64,000 bases of DNA, from positions 1 through 64,000 of the forward strand of contig JAOLZO010000009.1 in NCBI GenBank assembly GCA_028343845.1. Reading direction: 5' to 3'. The first letter of the stretch is position 1, and each line of letters opens with the position of its first letter. The notes below the pieces were generated by a model that was not told the origin of the DNA, did no database searches, and saw only the letters and a program-made list of their open reading frames with translations. This stretch comes from Verrucomicrobiota bacterium (GTDB taxonomy: Bacteria; Verrucomicrobiota; Verrucomicrobiia; Opitutales; Seribacteraceae). Positions 1 through 9,100 of this stretch are shown here, one piece after another. The translations under genes and the position numbers were made by a program.

Positions 1-730
1 GCAAGTTCAAGTAATCCCCAAATATTTCCAGGGCGAACTCGTTGCGAAAATGAGTGAAATCCCGAATCTCGTATACGACGTTCCGTTCCGCTTGAGTGAG
101 CACTTCGGTAGCGATATCCGATCCTGCTCCGCGTAGCAAAGGTCGGGTCAAGCTTAGTGTGATCGAAGGGACCTTTGGAGTGCCATCGAAATAGAGCACG
201 AGATCATTCACCAAAGACGCGGAAAAAGAGCCCCCGGCTTTCAGTAGTTTTTCAGCCGTTATATTTGCGCTGGAAACAGTTTCCTCGGAACCGTCCGAGG
301 AACGATTCAAGCCTGCATCCAGTTCGACGCTCTTGAGCCTGAAGGTAAATTGATGTCGTGTATCAGTCAGAGCCAGAGCCTGCAGGTAAAGCTTTTCCCG
401 ATTGAACTGATAGGTTCGGTTGCTCTTTACGGCCAAGTCCAAGGTGTCCGTCAAGGTCAAGGTTCGATTGGCGTCAGTCCGATTGCGGTCATGAATGATC
501 TCGGTACCCAAAATGTCGTCGGGGGTTCGTTCGGAATATGCAGTGTCGATCGAATGTTGCATGCGCTCACCGAGGGCCAGTTCGCTTCGGTCATCAAGGA
601 TTTCGTAGACTTCTTTATCCGATGCTCGACGATACTTGTGGGGCTTGCAACCGAGCAGACCCCAAAGGGCGACAACTAGTGCAACGCCTAGTAGTAAGTG
701 GGTAAGCCTGATGGGGGTTGTTCCGGACAT
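1..730 (-). CDS. TolC-family outer-membrane efflux lipoprotein (3' end outside window)
   Basis: An open frame runs without a stop from the ATG at 728-730 to the window edge, giving the first 243 residues. The N-terminus has a hydrophobic stretch ending in LLGC (Cys28), a lipobox, so the product is probably an outer-membrane lipoprotein. The body contains LTLTDTLDLAVKSN followed by a Gln/Arg-rich helix, the usual start of an outer-membrane efflux (TolC-type) repeat, and later beta-strand-like segments such as SITLSLTRPLLRGAG, typical of this family. It is the last gene of the long minus-strand run and is separated from the sulfatase upstream by 197 bases. The GTAAC-N15-GCTGT promoter element ends only a few bases before the ATG, so the mRNA may be leaderless. 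The family assignment is fairly firm; the substrate is unknown, and no inner-membrane or adaptor partner is visible. Confidence 0.8.
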   Translation of the reverse strand, partial: MSGTTPIRLTHLLLGVALVVALWGLLGCKPHKYRRASDKEVYEILDDRSELALGERMQHSIDTAYSERTPDDILGTEIIHDRNRTDANRTLTLTDTLDLAVKSNRTYQFNREKLYLQALALTDTRHQFTFRLKSVELDAGLNRSSDGSEETVSSANITAEKLLKAGGSFSASLVNDLVLYFDGTPKVPSITLSLTRPLLRGAGSDIATEVLTQAERNVVYEIRDFTHFRNEFALEIFGDYLNL

Positions 731-735
731 GCTAT

Positions 736-767
736 TTTATAAACAGCGTAAAACGATAATGCGTTAC
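736..767 (-). promoter_or_regulatory. Putative ECF-type promoter of the TolC-like gene
   Basis: On the minus strand GTAAC (767-763) is followed after 15 bases by GCTGT (747-743) and TTATAAAATAG. The same arrangement precedes the ECF sigma gene, its pseudogene, the GH2 gene and the esterase gene. The GCTGT start lies only 17 bases before the ATG, so transcription would begin at or next to the start codon. The element is seen; promoter activity is inferred. Confidence 0.5.
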
Positions 768-927
768 AGACATATTTCCCGCAATGCTACAATTCGGGAT
801 ATGAACGGCTATCGGAAGGAGCTCCCGTCGAGTTCAGGAACCTCAAGCTTCTCAAGCTCTCGTAATCATGGGAAGAGGCGATGCGAAAATAGTGTCGCCG
901 TCTGTTGGCGCAAAACCCACGCGGTCT

Positions 928-2289
928 TCAACGAATCCAATGTCCCTGCTTGGGACTTTTCTTGCGAGGGTCTGGCGGTCCTCCAAGAGAAATTGAATTT
1001 TTCTCGATTTCCGAAAGTAGTTTGCTCGCTAGTTCCTTTAGTTCCTTCACTTTTTCGGGGTGCTCGGAAGCCAAGTCCTTTTCTTCCGCCGGATCCGTGG
1101 ACAGATCAATCAGCACGGGCCCCTTATTCGTACCGGGAATCTCCTTGACCTTGTCGAGGTAGAGCTTCCAGTCACCGACCCGTATGGCTTGGGGCATCGC
1201 CCAGCCATGCCAGTAAAGAAGGCTCTTTCGGGGATGAGTCTTGGCCTTGCCTTGCAAACTCTCCCATAGGTTCAAACCATCCAATTTGGGCACGATGCCA
1301 GGCCCCTCCTTCAACTTGATCCCGCAAGCCCCCGCGAGGGTGGGCAAAAGATCAATCGCGGTGGTCAGTTTGTCGGACACCTCTCCTGCAGAGATCAGTC
1401 CAGGGAAACGCAGGATGCAGGGAACCCGCGTCCCGCCCTCAAGGGCGCTCCATTTCAAACCGCGGAAAGGCTCGCCGCTCCCCCATTTCCTCTGTCCGGG
1501 CTCGGTTCCGTTGTCCGACATGAAGACCACGATAGTGTTCTTCTCCAACTCTTCGTCCTTTAGAAACCCCAGAAGATCGCCAATCCGCCCGTCCAGTTCC
1601 TCGACCACGTCCCCATAGTCGGCATTGGCCGATTTGCCCTTCCAATCGGGATGGGATTGGGCGGGAAAATGAGGAGCACTAAAAGGAAGGTACAAGAAGA
1701 AGGGGTTCTTCTTGTTCGATTTGACGAAGGCGACCGCCTCCTTGATGAAATTTTCCGTCAACCTGCGGTTATCGAAGGGATCGGCTTCCAATTCCCTTCC
1801 CCGCCAGAGCTTCTTGGTCTGATTGTTGCTCTTGTCGATGAAATAGGTCAGGTCGAACCCCTGGCCCATGGGGTGCAACTCCGAAGTATCGCCCAGGTGC
1901 CATTTCCCGATCAGGGCGGTCTTGTATCCGGCTCCCTTGAACACCTCGCCCATGGTCCGGGCTTGCGGAGCCAATCCGTTATGGGGCTTCAGCCCGTAAC
2001 CGACCACGCCTCCGTTCCAGCCCAAACGGGGAGGATAAGCTCCCGTCAGCAAGGCCATGCGCGAGGGCGTGCAAACGGTGGCGCCCGCATAAAAACTGGT
2101 CAGTCGCAAACCCTCCTCCGCCAGCTTGTCGAGAATGGGGGTCTTTTGTCTTTTGCTCCCGTAGCAGGACAAATCGTTGTACCCCAAGTCATCCGCCATC
2201 ATGAGGATGACGTTGGGCGGGTTCGCGCCGGACAGTACGAATCCACCAAGAGACAGGCAAAGCAAAGATAGAAGGTAAGTCTTGGACAT
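928..2289 (-). CDS. Exported arylsulfatase (Cys-type, family S1)
   Basis: Hydrolyses sulfate esters, probably on extracellular polysaccharide. An N-terminal signal peptide precedes NVILMMADDLGYND, which holds the paired Asp metal ligands, and the sulfatase signature CTPSR lies at residues 73-77, where Cys73 would be converted to formylglycine. GKWHLGD and VVFMSDNGTEPG are further family active-site blocks. Length is about 453 residues, normal for the family. The start at 2289 is preferred over the ATG six bases upstream because AGGGG sits six bases before it. It follows the small membrane gene at 2384-2635 by about 95 bases. Specificity cannot be read from sequence. A formylglycine-generating maturase must be encoded elsewhere. 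Confidence 0.9.
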   Translation of the reverse strand: MSKTYLLSLLCLSLGGFVLSGANPPNVILMMADDLGYNDLSCYGSKRQKTPILDKLAEEGLRLTSFYAGATVCTPSRMALLTGAYPPRLGWNGGVVGYGLKPHNGLAPQARTMGEVFKGAGYKTALIGKWHLGDTSELHPMGQGFDLTYFIDKSNNQTKKLWRGRELEADPFDNRRLTENFIKEAVAFVKSNKKNPFFLYLPFSAPHFPAQSHPDWKGKSANADYGDVVEELDGRIGDLLGFLKDEELEKNTIVVFMSDNGTEPGQRKWGSGEPFRGLKWSALEGGTRVPCILRFPGLISAGEVSDKLTTAIDLLPTLAGACGIKLKEGPGIVPKLDGLNLWESLQGKAKTHPRKSLLYWHGWAMPQAIRVGDWKLYLDKVKEIPGTNKGPVLIDLSTDPAEEKDLASEHPEKVKELKELASKLLSEIEKNSISLGGPPDPRKKSPKQGHWIR

Positions 2290-2383
2290 ACCCATCCCCT
2301 AACAAACGCTAGGTTTCAATGCAGTAAAGAAAGCGATGCCCACTCAAGAAAAGCAGTTCAACCGCAAACCCCGCCACTCCGGT

Positions 2384-2635
2384 TTACCGGGAGAACTTTG
2401 CGAACCTGAGTACCAAGTACGGGGTCACATTGAAAAGAATCACCGCCAGTTTGTAGTAACCCATCATGGCGTAATTGATTTCGGCAAAACTCTCTTTGGA
2501 TATCTCAACTGCCGAAGTGTGAACCCAAAACACCCAGTCGCGGGCAAAGACAAGAGCGATAATCCAGTAGAGAAGGATTCCCAGGTTAATGACGGTGCAC
2601 CAGCCTAGAAAAGTCTGAAGGTTTTCTTTGGTCAT
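2384..2635 (-). CDS. Small two-helix membrane protein, DUF6868-like
   Basis: An 83-residue protein beginning MTKENLQTFLGWC, with two hydrophobic segments: about residues 14-32 (VINLGILLYWIIALVFA) and about 57-75 (YKLAVILFNVTPYLVLRF). The pattern FLGWC followed by N and WVFWVHT resembles the DUF6868 family of small inner-membrane proteins; this is from memory and is the weak part of the call. The start at 2635 is preferred to an ATG eight codons upstream because it matches the usual length and N-terminal phrase of such proteins. It lies between a PQQ-type propeller gene and a sulfatase gene, with about 50 and 95 bases on either side. No function can be assigned. Confidence 0.6.
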   Translation of the reverse strand: MTKENLQTFLGWCTVINLGILLYWIIALVFARDWVFWVHTSAVEISKESFAEINYAMMGYYKLAVILFNVTPYLVLRFAKFSR

Positions 2636-2685
2636 GCTTATTGTCATCGTTCGTATCATTCCTTACAGCATCCAACGACTCACTC

Positions 2686-4014
2686 CTATTTCCTTCGCAC
2701 GCAATACAGAAAGTTCGTCCCACGCAGAATCAGAGCGCCATTGGCGATGGCGGGCGAGGCCATGAACATTTCGTCCAGTTCGTTCACGTGCAGGACCTTG
2801 AATGTATCCCCCGGCTTCAGCACCCAGGTCTGCCCATATTCATTCGAACAAAAAATCTTTCCGTCATGGGACCAAGGCGATGTCGTAAATTGGCCGGTGC
2901 CTCCCGTCAGGCGGGCCTTGTAAACCTCCTCACCAGTCAGTGCATTGAAGCAACCGAAAATGCCGCGGTCGTAGAGAACGTAGAGGCGTTCACCGAGCAA
3001 CAACGGTGACGGGTTATACGAGCCAATCCGACTTGAGCTCCAAGCCACGAACTCGTTCGAAGTCATGTTTTTCCCCAAGGTGATATCGCCCTTGCCCCCC
3101 GGCTTGATTGCATAGATGGGCTTCACCTTGTCGCCAACATATCCCGAGTTGACGTATAACATTCCATTGCCGGCAGACGGCATGGTGATCACGAACCTCG
3201 ACATTCCCCTCAATTGCCACAATTGCTTCCCCGTTGCAGGATCGTACGAACGCACACCCTCTTTGGCGCAGGTGATCAACTCCGCCCGCTGTTTGTTTAA
3301 CCAGACATATGGCGTTGACCAGGACGACGTACTGGTACGGTCGACGCGCCACTTCTGCTTGCCTGTTACCTTATCCAAGGCCACCAGGAAGGACTGTTCC
3401 TCGTTATCGCACTGCGCATAGACCCTGTCACCATGGATGACAGGCGAACTCGCAGTCCCCCAGGAATGAAGCATCTTGAAAACTCCCAGATCCTTCTGCC
3501 ATTGCGGTCTGCCCTGCATGTCGTAGCAATATAGCCCGGCCGAACCGAAGGAAACGACGATATGCTTCCCGTCCGTAACCGGAGTCTCCGACGCGTAGGT
3601 ATTCTTGAGGTGTATGGGCGATTGCGGCTTGGCCTCACGGGCCAGTTGCTTCCATAGCAGAGTCCCGTCCTTCAAGCTATAGCAACGTACTTCCCAGCGG
3701 TAGACGTGCTTGTGAGGTTCTTTGCGCTCACCGCCAAAATAAAGCCCCCTCTTGGGTGACTCGAGCTGGCCATCGGTCACGGCCGTCGTCAAAATCACGC
3801 GATCCCCCCAGACAATGGGTGACGACCACGCCCGCCCAGGCACCTTGACCTTCCAGGCAACGTTCTGCTCGGCGGACCACTTATCTGGTATGCCATCCTC
3901 AGTCGAAACTCCGACAGCGTCTACCCCACGAAACCCGGGCCAATTGTCAGCCGTGGCGACAAATCCGCTACACACGAGTGCCAAGGTACTTAAAAGGTGT
4001 TTTGTGTGATTCAT
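2686..4014 (-). CDS. Exported PQQ-like beta-propeller protein
   Basis: A 442-residue protein with a signal peptide (MNHTKHLLSTLALVCSGFVATA) followed by repeated propeller blades. Examples are DNWPGFRG near the N-terminus, AWSSPIVWGDRVILTTA, SPVIHGDRVYAQCDN, VTGKQKWRVDRT and LTGEEVYKARLTGG. Such blades are of the PQQ/BamB type, each with a G-x-x-x-W or Y closure. No quinoprotein catalytic set is evident, so it is more likely a binding or scaffold propeller than a dehydrogenase. It is a paralogue of the next upstream gene (4062-5420), sharing the WRGP/FRG entry, the W-K-V/A-P block and a C-terminal LRG-x-x-FLYC motif, which suggests tandem duplication. The gap to that gene is 47 bases. Confidence 0.85.
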   Translation of the reverse strand: MNHTKHLLSTLALVCSGFVATADNWPGFRGVDAVGVSTEDGIPDKWSAEQNVAWKVKVPGRAWSSPIVWGDRVILTTAVTDGQLESPKRGLYFGGERKEPHKHVYRWEVRCYSLKDGTLLWKQLAREAKPQSPIHLKNTYASETPVTDGKHIVVSFGSAGLYCYDMQGRPQWQKDLGVFKMLHSWGTASSPVIHGDRVYAQCDNEEQSFLVALDKVTGKQKWRVDRTSTSSWSTPYVWLNKQRAELITCAKEGVRSYDPATGKQLWQLRGMSRFVITMPSAGNGMLYVNSGYVGDKVKPIYAIKPGGKGDITLGKNMTSNEFVAWSSSRIGSYNPSPLLLGERLYVLYDRGIFGCFNALTGEEVYKARLTGGTGQFTTSPWSHDGKIFCSNEYGQTWVLKPGDTFKVLHVNELDEMFMASPAIANGALILRGTNFLYCVRRK

Positions 4015-4061
4015 ATTTCGTTTATTTCGATCAAGCCAACGCCACTCCTCAGGTTCATTAT

Positions 4062-5420
4062 TCAGTTCAGCTTACCAATACAGTAGAGAAAGCGGTGGCC
4101 ACGCAAGAAAAGTTGATCACCTGCCACAGCGGGCGATGCGTCGAAGCGGTCGGCCAAGGTGTTCGTAGACACCAAGTCGAACTTGCCCGTTCTCTTGATC
4201 ACTGCTGTCTTTCCGTAGCGCCCGAACACGTAGACGTGATTACCCGCCCCGGTGAGCGAGGCATAGACGTTGGACAAACCTTTTATGCGGGTTCGCTCCA
4301 TGAGAACCTTACCGGTTTTTGCATCGACACAGGAAAGGATGGCCTGGTTGGACTGGGTAAAGTAGAGAAGCCCGTCATAAAGCACGGCGGACGGGACGTA
4401 GGGGGTTCCCAAATTACCCTTCCATAGGATATTCTCCGACTGATCCCCTTTTCCCGAAATGGGGACGGCGAGTACGGAAAAGCCTTGGTATCCGGTCATG
4501 CAGTAGGCAATGCCATCCTCAACGATTGGACACGGAATCGCATTATCCGTCAGGCCGGAGCATTCCCAAATGACGTTCCCATTCTCAAGATCATAGCTGA
4601 TCACCTTTCCGGGATTCGAACGAACCCCCTCCTTTTGCCTGGAGGCGGTGGTGATCACCTGAGTTTTGCCTTCATGCTCAACGACTGCAGGCGTGGACCA
4701 TCCGTTTCGGGTGTTCCGGTTTTTCATCCAAATGGTTTCTCCATTTTTGGCATTCAAAACATGGATGGTCGACTGTCCCCGATTGTCTCGAACCACAACC
4801 AGTTTGCCCTTGTGCAAAACCGGTGAGCACCCCTCCCCCAGGCTCGCCCCGATCTTGACCTTGCCCAGGTTGCGCTCCCAAAGTTTCTTGCCCTCCAAGT
4901 CGTAGCAAAACAAGCCCGCCGAACCGAACCAGCAATAGAGGCGCTCGCCATCGGTGGTGGGAGAGGCCGAGGCAAAGTTGTTGTCCCGGTGAGTCCCCTC
5001 GTGCGGAATCATTTTGGTGGCCACCCTCCGCCAAAGGGTTTTCCCGGACTTGCGATCCAAGCAAAGCACGATGAACTCGTAGGTCGTATTCGGGTGCGTA
5101 ATGTCGAAGACGCGCTTGGGCTGATCTTCCGGGCGAGGGAGAGAAGGATCCACCTTGCCCGTATTGATGGCAGTCAGAAGAAATACCTTGTTGCCCCAGA
5201 TGATTGGTGTGGAGGTTCCAAAGCCGTCGATCGGGGCTTTCCATCGAACGTTTTTCTCTTCGCTCCACTTCGTGGGTGGTTTCGCTGTTGGCGCAATGCC
5301 ATTGGCCTCGGGGCCACGCCAATGATGCCAGTTATTGGACTTGGCTTGTGGGAAATCCGTGGCGTGGGCGTTGAAAAGGAAGGCAGCCCAAGCTGAGCAA
5401 AGGAGAAGTATGTTTTTCAT
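4062..5420 (-). CDS. Exported PQQ-like beta-propeller protein
   Basis: A 452-residue protein with a signal peptide (MKNILLLCSAWAAFLFNAHA) and a WHHWRGPEANGIAP entry motif, as in many planctomycete and verrucomicrobial PQQ-type propellers. Blades include STPIIWGNKVFLLTAI, LDRKSGKTLWRRVA, CSPVLHKGKLVVVRDN and YDGLLYFTQSNQAILSC. It ends in LRGHRFLYCIGKLN, matching the end of the paralogue at 2686-4014. It starts 3 bases after the DUF1552 gene stops, so it is likely in the same transcript as the DUF1592/DUF1552 pair. A role in periplasmic redox or polymer binding is possible, but nothing in the sequence identifies a ligand. Confidence 0.85.
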   Translation of the reverse strand: MKNILLLCSAWAAFLFNAHATDFPQAKSNNWHHWRGPEANGIAPTAKPPTKWSEEKNVRWKAPIDGFGTSTPIIWGNKVFLLTAINTGKVDPSLPRPEDQPKRVFDITHPNTTYEFIVLCLDRKSGKTLWRRVATKMIPHEGTHRDNNFASASPTTDGERLYCWFGSAGLFCYDLEGKKLWERNLGKVKIGASLGEGCSPVLHKGKLVVVRDNRGQSTIHVLNAKNGETIWMKNRNTRNGWSTPAVVEHEGKTQVITTASRQKEGVRSNPGKVISYDLENGNVIWECSGLTDNAIPCPIVEDGIAYCMTGYQGFSVLAVPISGKGDQSENILWKGNLGTPYVPSAVLYDGLLYFTQSNQAILSCVDAKTGKVLMERTRIKGLSNVYASLTGAGNHVYVFGRYGKTAVIKRTGKFDLVSTNTLADRFDASPAVAGDQLFLRGHRFLYCIGKLN

Positions 5421-5423
5421 TGT

Positions 5424-6668
5424 TCAAAGTGATAATTCGCCGGTACTGCTGGCGAACTTGTCGGTGTTGAGGTTCATCTGGTTGAGCATATGCACGAAGA
5501 GGTTGCAGAGCGGTGTATTGTTCTTTGCGTCATGCGCTAGGTAACGGCCGTGCTTGAGGCCGCCCCCGGCCAGCAGGATGGGATTATTGCGTGGATCGTG
5601 CGAGCTGGCGTTGCCAAGATTACTGCCCAGTAAGGTAAGTGTGTTATCGAGCAAGGTGCCACCCGCTTCGCGCTTGGTTTTCATGGCAGTGAGGAATTCG
5701 TCGAAACAACCCATGATGGCGCGTTCGATCTTGAGCAACTGCTCAATGCGCTTGGGATCACGACCGTGATGGGAGAGATTATGGTGCTCGGAATCGACGC
5801 CTTCGATCTGTGGCATGCCATGGTTGTGTTGGATGACAATACTGATCACTCGCGAGGAATCGGTCTGCACAATGAGCGGGACAAGGTTAAACAACAGCTT
5901 GATGCGGCCAATGAGGTCGGTCTTGTCGTGGACGTCAAGCGGAGCCTTGGTCTGAACTTTCGGCTTGGGACGGTCAAGCCAGACCTGTTCCTCGGCGAGG
6001 TTCTTCTCAGCGGTGCGCACGGATTCGAAATATTCCTGCAACCGCTCGCGATCGGCTGACGGAGCGTTCTTGAGCACTATCTTGGTTTGGCTGAGCAACT
6101 CGTCCAGCACGCTGCGGCCCTCGGCGAGTTTTTGTTTTTGACGAGCGATCTCCTCCGGTTTTCCGCTCAGGAACATTTTCGCAAACATACGTGATGGGCG
6201 TTGCTCGGCTGGGATCATTACCCCGCTAGTGGTGTATGACTGGCTTTTTGCAGTATCGCTACTAAGTGACACGGAGGGAAAACGCGTGACGTATCCGAGT
6301 TTGTCAGCCGCGTATTGGTCAACTGAGATCGAGTTACGAAAACCGTCCATACCGGGGTTGGGGGCGGCGCTCAGCCAGGTCATCTCGCACTGGTGCTCGC
6401 CGCCTTGTTGCGGATGGGAAAGCCCGGAGAAGAGGGTTAAATCTTTCCGGTGAGCCTTGATGATACTCAGGTAATCGGTCAATTCGTAGTCGGCCCCGAT
6501 CTTTTTCGGGAACAACGCCGGCGCGTGCAGTCCGAGCGTGTTGCAGATCAAGACCATCCGTTTGGGCGGGGCCTGTTCCTTGGCCCAAGCCGGTTGCATC
6601 GATTCCAGCCACGGCAACGCAATTGCCACACCGGTGCTTCGTAAAAAGGTTCTTCGCTTTAGTTTCAT
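5424..6668 (-). CDS. DUF1552 protein, Tat-type exported
   Basis: A 414-residue protein starting MKLKRRTFLRSTGVAIALPW, a twin-arginine-like signal, followed by KRMVLICNTLGLHAPALFP and the conserved DUF1552 body (DLTLFSGLSHP, GEHQCEMTWLSAAP, SSRVISIVIQHNHGMPQIEG, LLGSNLGNASSHDPRNNPI, LLAGGGLKHGRYLAHD). DUF1552 proteins are distant relatives of DUF1501/sulfatase-fold proteins and are nearly always encoded next to DUF1592-type cytochromes, as here: the ATG overlaps the stop of the 811-residue DUF1592 gene by 4 bases (ATGA). The molecular function of the pair is not established. Export through Tat suggests a folded, possibly metal-bound periplasmic protein. Confidence 0.9.
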   Translation of the reverse strand: MKLKRRTFLRSTGVAIALPWLESMQPAWAKEQAPPKRMVLICNTLGLHAPALFPKKIGADYELTDYLSIIKAHRKDLTLFSGLSHPQQGGEHQCEMTWLSAAPNPGMDGFRNSISVDQYAADKLGYVTRFPSVSLSSDTAKSQSYTTSGVMIPAEQRPSRMFAKMFLSGKPEEIARQKQKLAEGRSVLDELLSQTKIVLKNAPSADRERLQEYFESVRTAEKNLAEEQVWLDRPKPKVQTKAPLDVHDKTDLIGRIKLLFNLVPLIVQTDSSRVISIVIQHNHGMPQIEGVDSEHHNLSHHGRDPKRIEQLLKIERAIMGCFDEFLTAMKTKREAGGTLLDNTLTLLGSNLGNASSHDPRNNPILLAGGGLKHGRYLAHDAKNNTPLCNLFVHMLNQMNLNTDKFASSTGELSL

Positions 6669-9100
6669 TTGTTTAAAAATAATCGGCTTTGCACTACGGC
6701 ATGAAGAAGGTCTCTGACAAGGTAGCCATCCGCCTTTGCCGATGCGAGAATTTGTTCAACCTCCGCGCGGTCGGCAAACTGCACTTCCCCACCGGTGGCG
6801 AAAGTGATAAGTTGCGATACAAAATTGCGGGCAACCTGCTCCTCCTGCCTGAGCAGCAGGTCCCGGAAGCGGCGGATACCTCTAAATTTTTCTCCACTGG
6901 CCGTCGAACCGCTGGCGTCCACGTCGAGGCCCCAGCGGTAGAGAGGGTGCCCCAGGTGGTGTGCAGCAAGGTACCGCTCTTTGGTCCAGTCACCCTTACC
7001 GGGTGTGCGATAGCGTTGGCGGAACCCTCCGATGGGATCGAAGCTCTCCAAAGCAAATCCGGGCGGATCGATGTGTTGATGACAACTGGCGCAACTGGCC
7101 ACGTCGCGATGCTTGGCGAGTGTTTCGCGGATGGTCACCGCTCCGCGGATGTCCGGTTCCAGTGCGCTGATGGTGGGCGGTGGCGGTTGGGGTGGTGTAC
7201 CGAGCAGCGAGGCAAGCACCCAGTGCCCACGTTTTACGGGAGAAGTAAGTGTCCCGTTGGCGGTGACCTTCAGTATGCTGGCTTGGGTCATCAGGCCACC
7301 ACGCACACTATCAGGAGGCAATGCTACTCGACGCATTTTTTCGCCTGAGATGTTGGCCATACCGTAATGCCGAGCGAGTCGGCGGTTGACGAAGGAAAAG
7401 TCAGACTTGATAAAATTGCGGGCAGCCAGGTTCTTCGCCAGTAGTTCGCGTAGATAAAGCCGTGTTTCAGCGAGCATGGCTTGGCGCAATTCATTATCGT
7501 ACTCAGGGTATAGGGTTGGGTCCGGCGTGGTGGCGTCGATGTCGCTCAAGTGCAACCAACCATCGAGAAAGTCGTTGATGAATCGGTTCGAGCGCGGATC
7601 ATTCAACATGCGGTCCACCTGCGCGGTGAGTACTTTGGCTTGGGTGAGTTTCTTATCGTTGGCAAGGCGGACTAATTCGGCATCAGGCAAGGTCTTCCAC
7701 AGGAAATACGAAAGTCGGCTGGCCAGCGCGTGATCGTCCAGCAGACCGGGTTGGCCACCATGAAAGAGAAACTGTGGCGAGCTGAACATGGCTCGCAGAG
7801 GGGCGCGAACCATTTTGTGCATCGGTTGGTCCTTGGGGTGATGCGGTTTTGCAAGAGAGACAAAGGATTCGATTTCCGCGTCCGCCACTGGTCTGCGGAA
7901 GGCCTTGGGGGCGAGTCGCTTGACGACGTCACGCAGATGTTCCTTGGGTTCCTTGGTGGGGTGCGTCCAGTAGATGCTATGTTTGGGCAGCCAAATGATC
8001 GGTACGCCGGTGAGCAAATTGCGGGTACGCGTTGGTGGCCACTCTTCCTCCAACGGGCCCTCGATCTTCAGCCACTTGATGGCGAGCCCTTCACCCTTGT
8101 AGCCGCGTGCGCCCTTGACGCGCATCATGTAGATCATTTTCCCGTCCGGAGCCACGTTGAGGTTCAATCCTGCGGGGAAAAAGAATTCACCCGGCTCGAA
8201 ATATTGGGTGAGTTCAATCTTGCGGGATTTGCCGGGCATGATCTCGAAGTTGCCAATCAACTCGGTGTTGCCGTGCTTGTCACTGGCCTTGTATAGACCG
8301 AAGCCGATGGTGCTCTTGGCTTGGTAACCACTCCCTTGGGCAGTGATCCGGTAAAGCCCTGGGTAAGGAAAGTGATACCCCATGTAGTCGGATCGGGCGA
8401 CGAATGGTTCACTGCGGTAGCTGAACATCACGTAGGCGTCATCGGTTCGCATCACGGTCTGTCCACCATTACGCATCGGGCGGTCGAACCACATGCTACT
8501 GTACCTGTTGTTGCGGTAATCCATATCGCGCCCACCGGCACGGGGCTTGGGGCCGAGTGCAATGGCTTCATCCAGCGCGGCATCCACCGCCGTTAGATAG
8601 CTGCGTATGTGCACGGGCGAGATGCCCTGTTTTTCCGCAACGTTGGCAAACTTGGCCGAGGTATTCTCCGGGGGCAAATGTCGCTTTAGGTTTCCACCTA
8701 TGCCAAGGATATCCTGCAGGGTGTATTCAAACTCCAGTCGGGTGAGCCGACGTGCAGCCACACGGCCCTGAGCAGCTTGTTGTTTGAGGTTGGCCGTGCG
8801 TAGGTCTGCTTCCAGCGCCGTCAGCGCCTTGTTCTTCAGTATTGGGTTCGGACGCTTTTTCTTCTTGGGCGGCATTTCACCCTTGTCCACCCGGTCGAAG
8901 ATTTTCACCCATTGGCGAAAGGTGACGGCATCGGACAGGTCATGCCCGATCTTCTCAAAATTCAAAGGGGTGTCCGTATCCGCGTCATGGCAATCAATGC
9001 ACGAGGCTTCCACCAATGGCGCCAATGCATCCTTGAAAGCCTGTCCATGGGCGGGCAGGCCGATAACAAGCAGCAGTATAATGACAATGGATCTATTCAT
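6665..9100 (-). CDS. DUF1592-family multidomain c-type cytochrome protein
   Basis: An 811-residue exported protein. After a short signal peptide there is a haem motif CIDCH at residues 34-38 and GEMPPKKKKRPNP, then the domain series normally called DUF1587, DUF1595, DUF1592, DUF1588 and DUF1585. Examples are AARRLTRLEFEYTLQDILGI, RPVADAEIESFVSLA, ALASRLSYFLWKTLPDAEL, RGHWVLASLLGTPPQPPPP, and CASCHQHIDPPGFALESFD with a second haem-type motif. A central insert of about 150 residues with beta-strands could be a carbohydrate-binding-like domain. It overlaps the upstream sulfatase stop (ATGA) and the downstream DUF1552 start (ATGA), so the three are probably translationally coupled. The redox partner is unknown. 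Confidence 0.9.
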   Translation of the reverse strand: MNRSIVIILLLVIGLPAHGQAFKDALAPLVEASCIDCHDADTDTPLNFEKIGHDLSDAVTFRQWVKIFDRVDKGEMPPKKKKRPNPILKNKALTALEADLRTANLKQQAAQGRVAARRLTRLEFEYTLQDILGIGGNLKRHLPPENTSAKFANVAEKQGISPVHIRSYLTAVDAALDEAIALGPKPRAGGRDMDYRNNRYSSMWFDRPMRNGGQTVMRTDDAYVMFSYRSEPFVARSDYMGYHFPYPGLYRITAQGSGYQAKSTIGFGLYKASDKHGNTELIGNFEIMPGKSRKIELTQYFEPGEFFFPAGLNLNVAPDGKMIYMMRVKGARGYKGEGLAIKWLKIEGPLEEEWPPTRTRNLLTGVPIIWLPKHSIYWTHPTKEPKEHLRDVVKRLAPKAFRRPVADAEIESFVSLAKPHHPKDQPMHKMVRAPLRAMFSSPQFLFHGGQPGLLDDHALASRLSYFLWKTLPDAELVRLANDKKLTQAKVLTAQVDRMLNDPRSNRFINDFLDGWLHLSDIDATTPDPTLYPEYDNELRQAMLAETRLYLRELLAKNLAARNFIKSDFSFVNRRLARHYGMANISGEKMRRVALPPDSVRGGLMTQASILKVTANGTLTSPVKRGHWVLASLLGTPPQPPPPTISALEPDIRGAVTIRETLAKHRDVASCASCHQHIDPPGFALESFDPIGGFRQRYRTPGKGDWTKERYLAAHHLGHPLYRWGLDVDASGSTASGEKFRGIRRFRDLLLRQEEQVARNFVSQLITFATGGEVQFADRAEVEQILASAKADGYLVRDLLHAVVQSRLFLNK

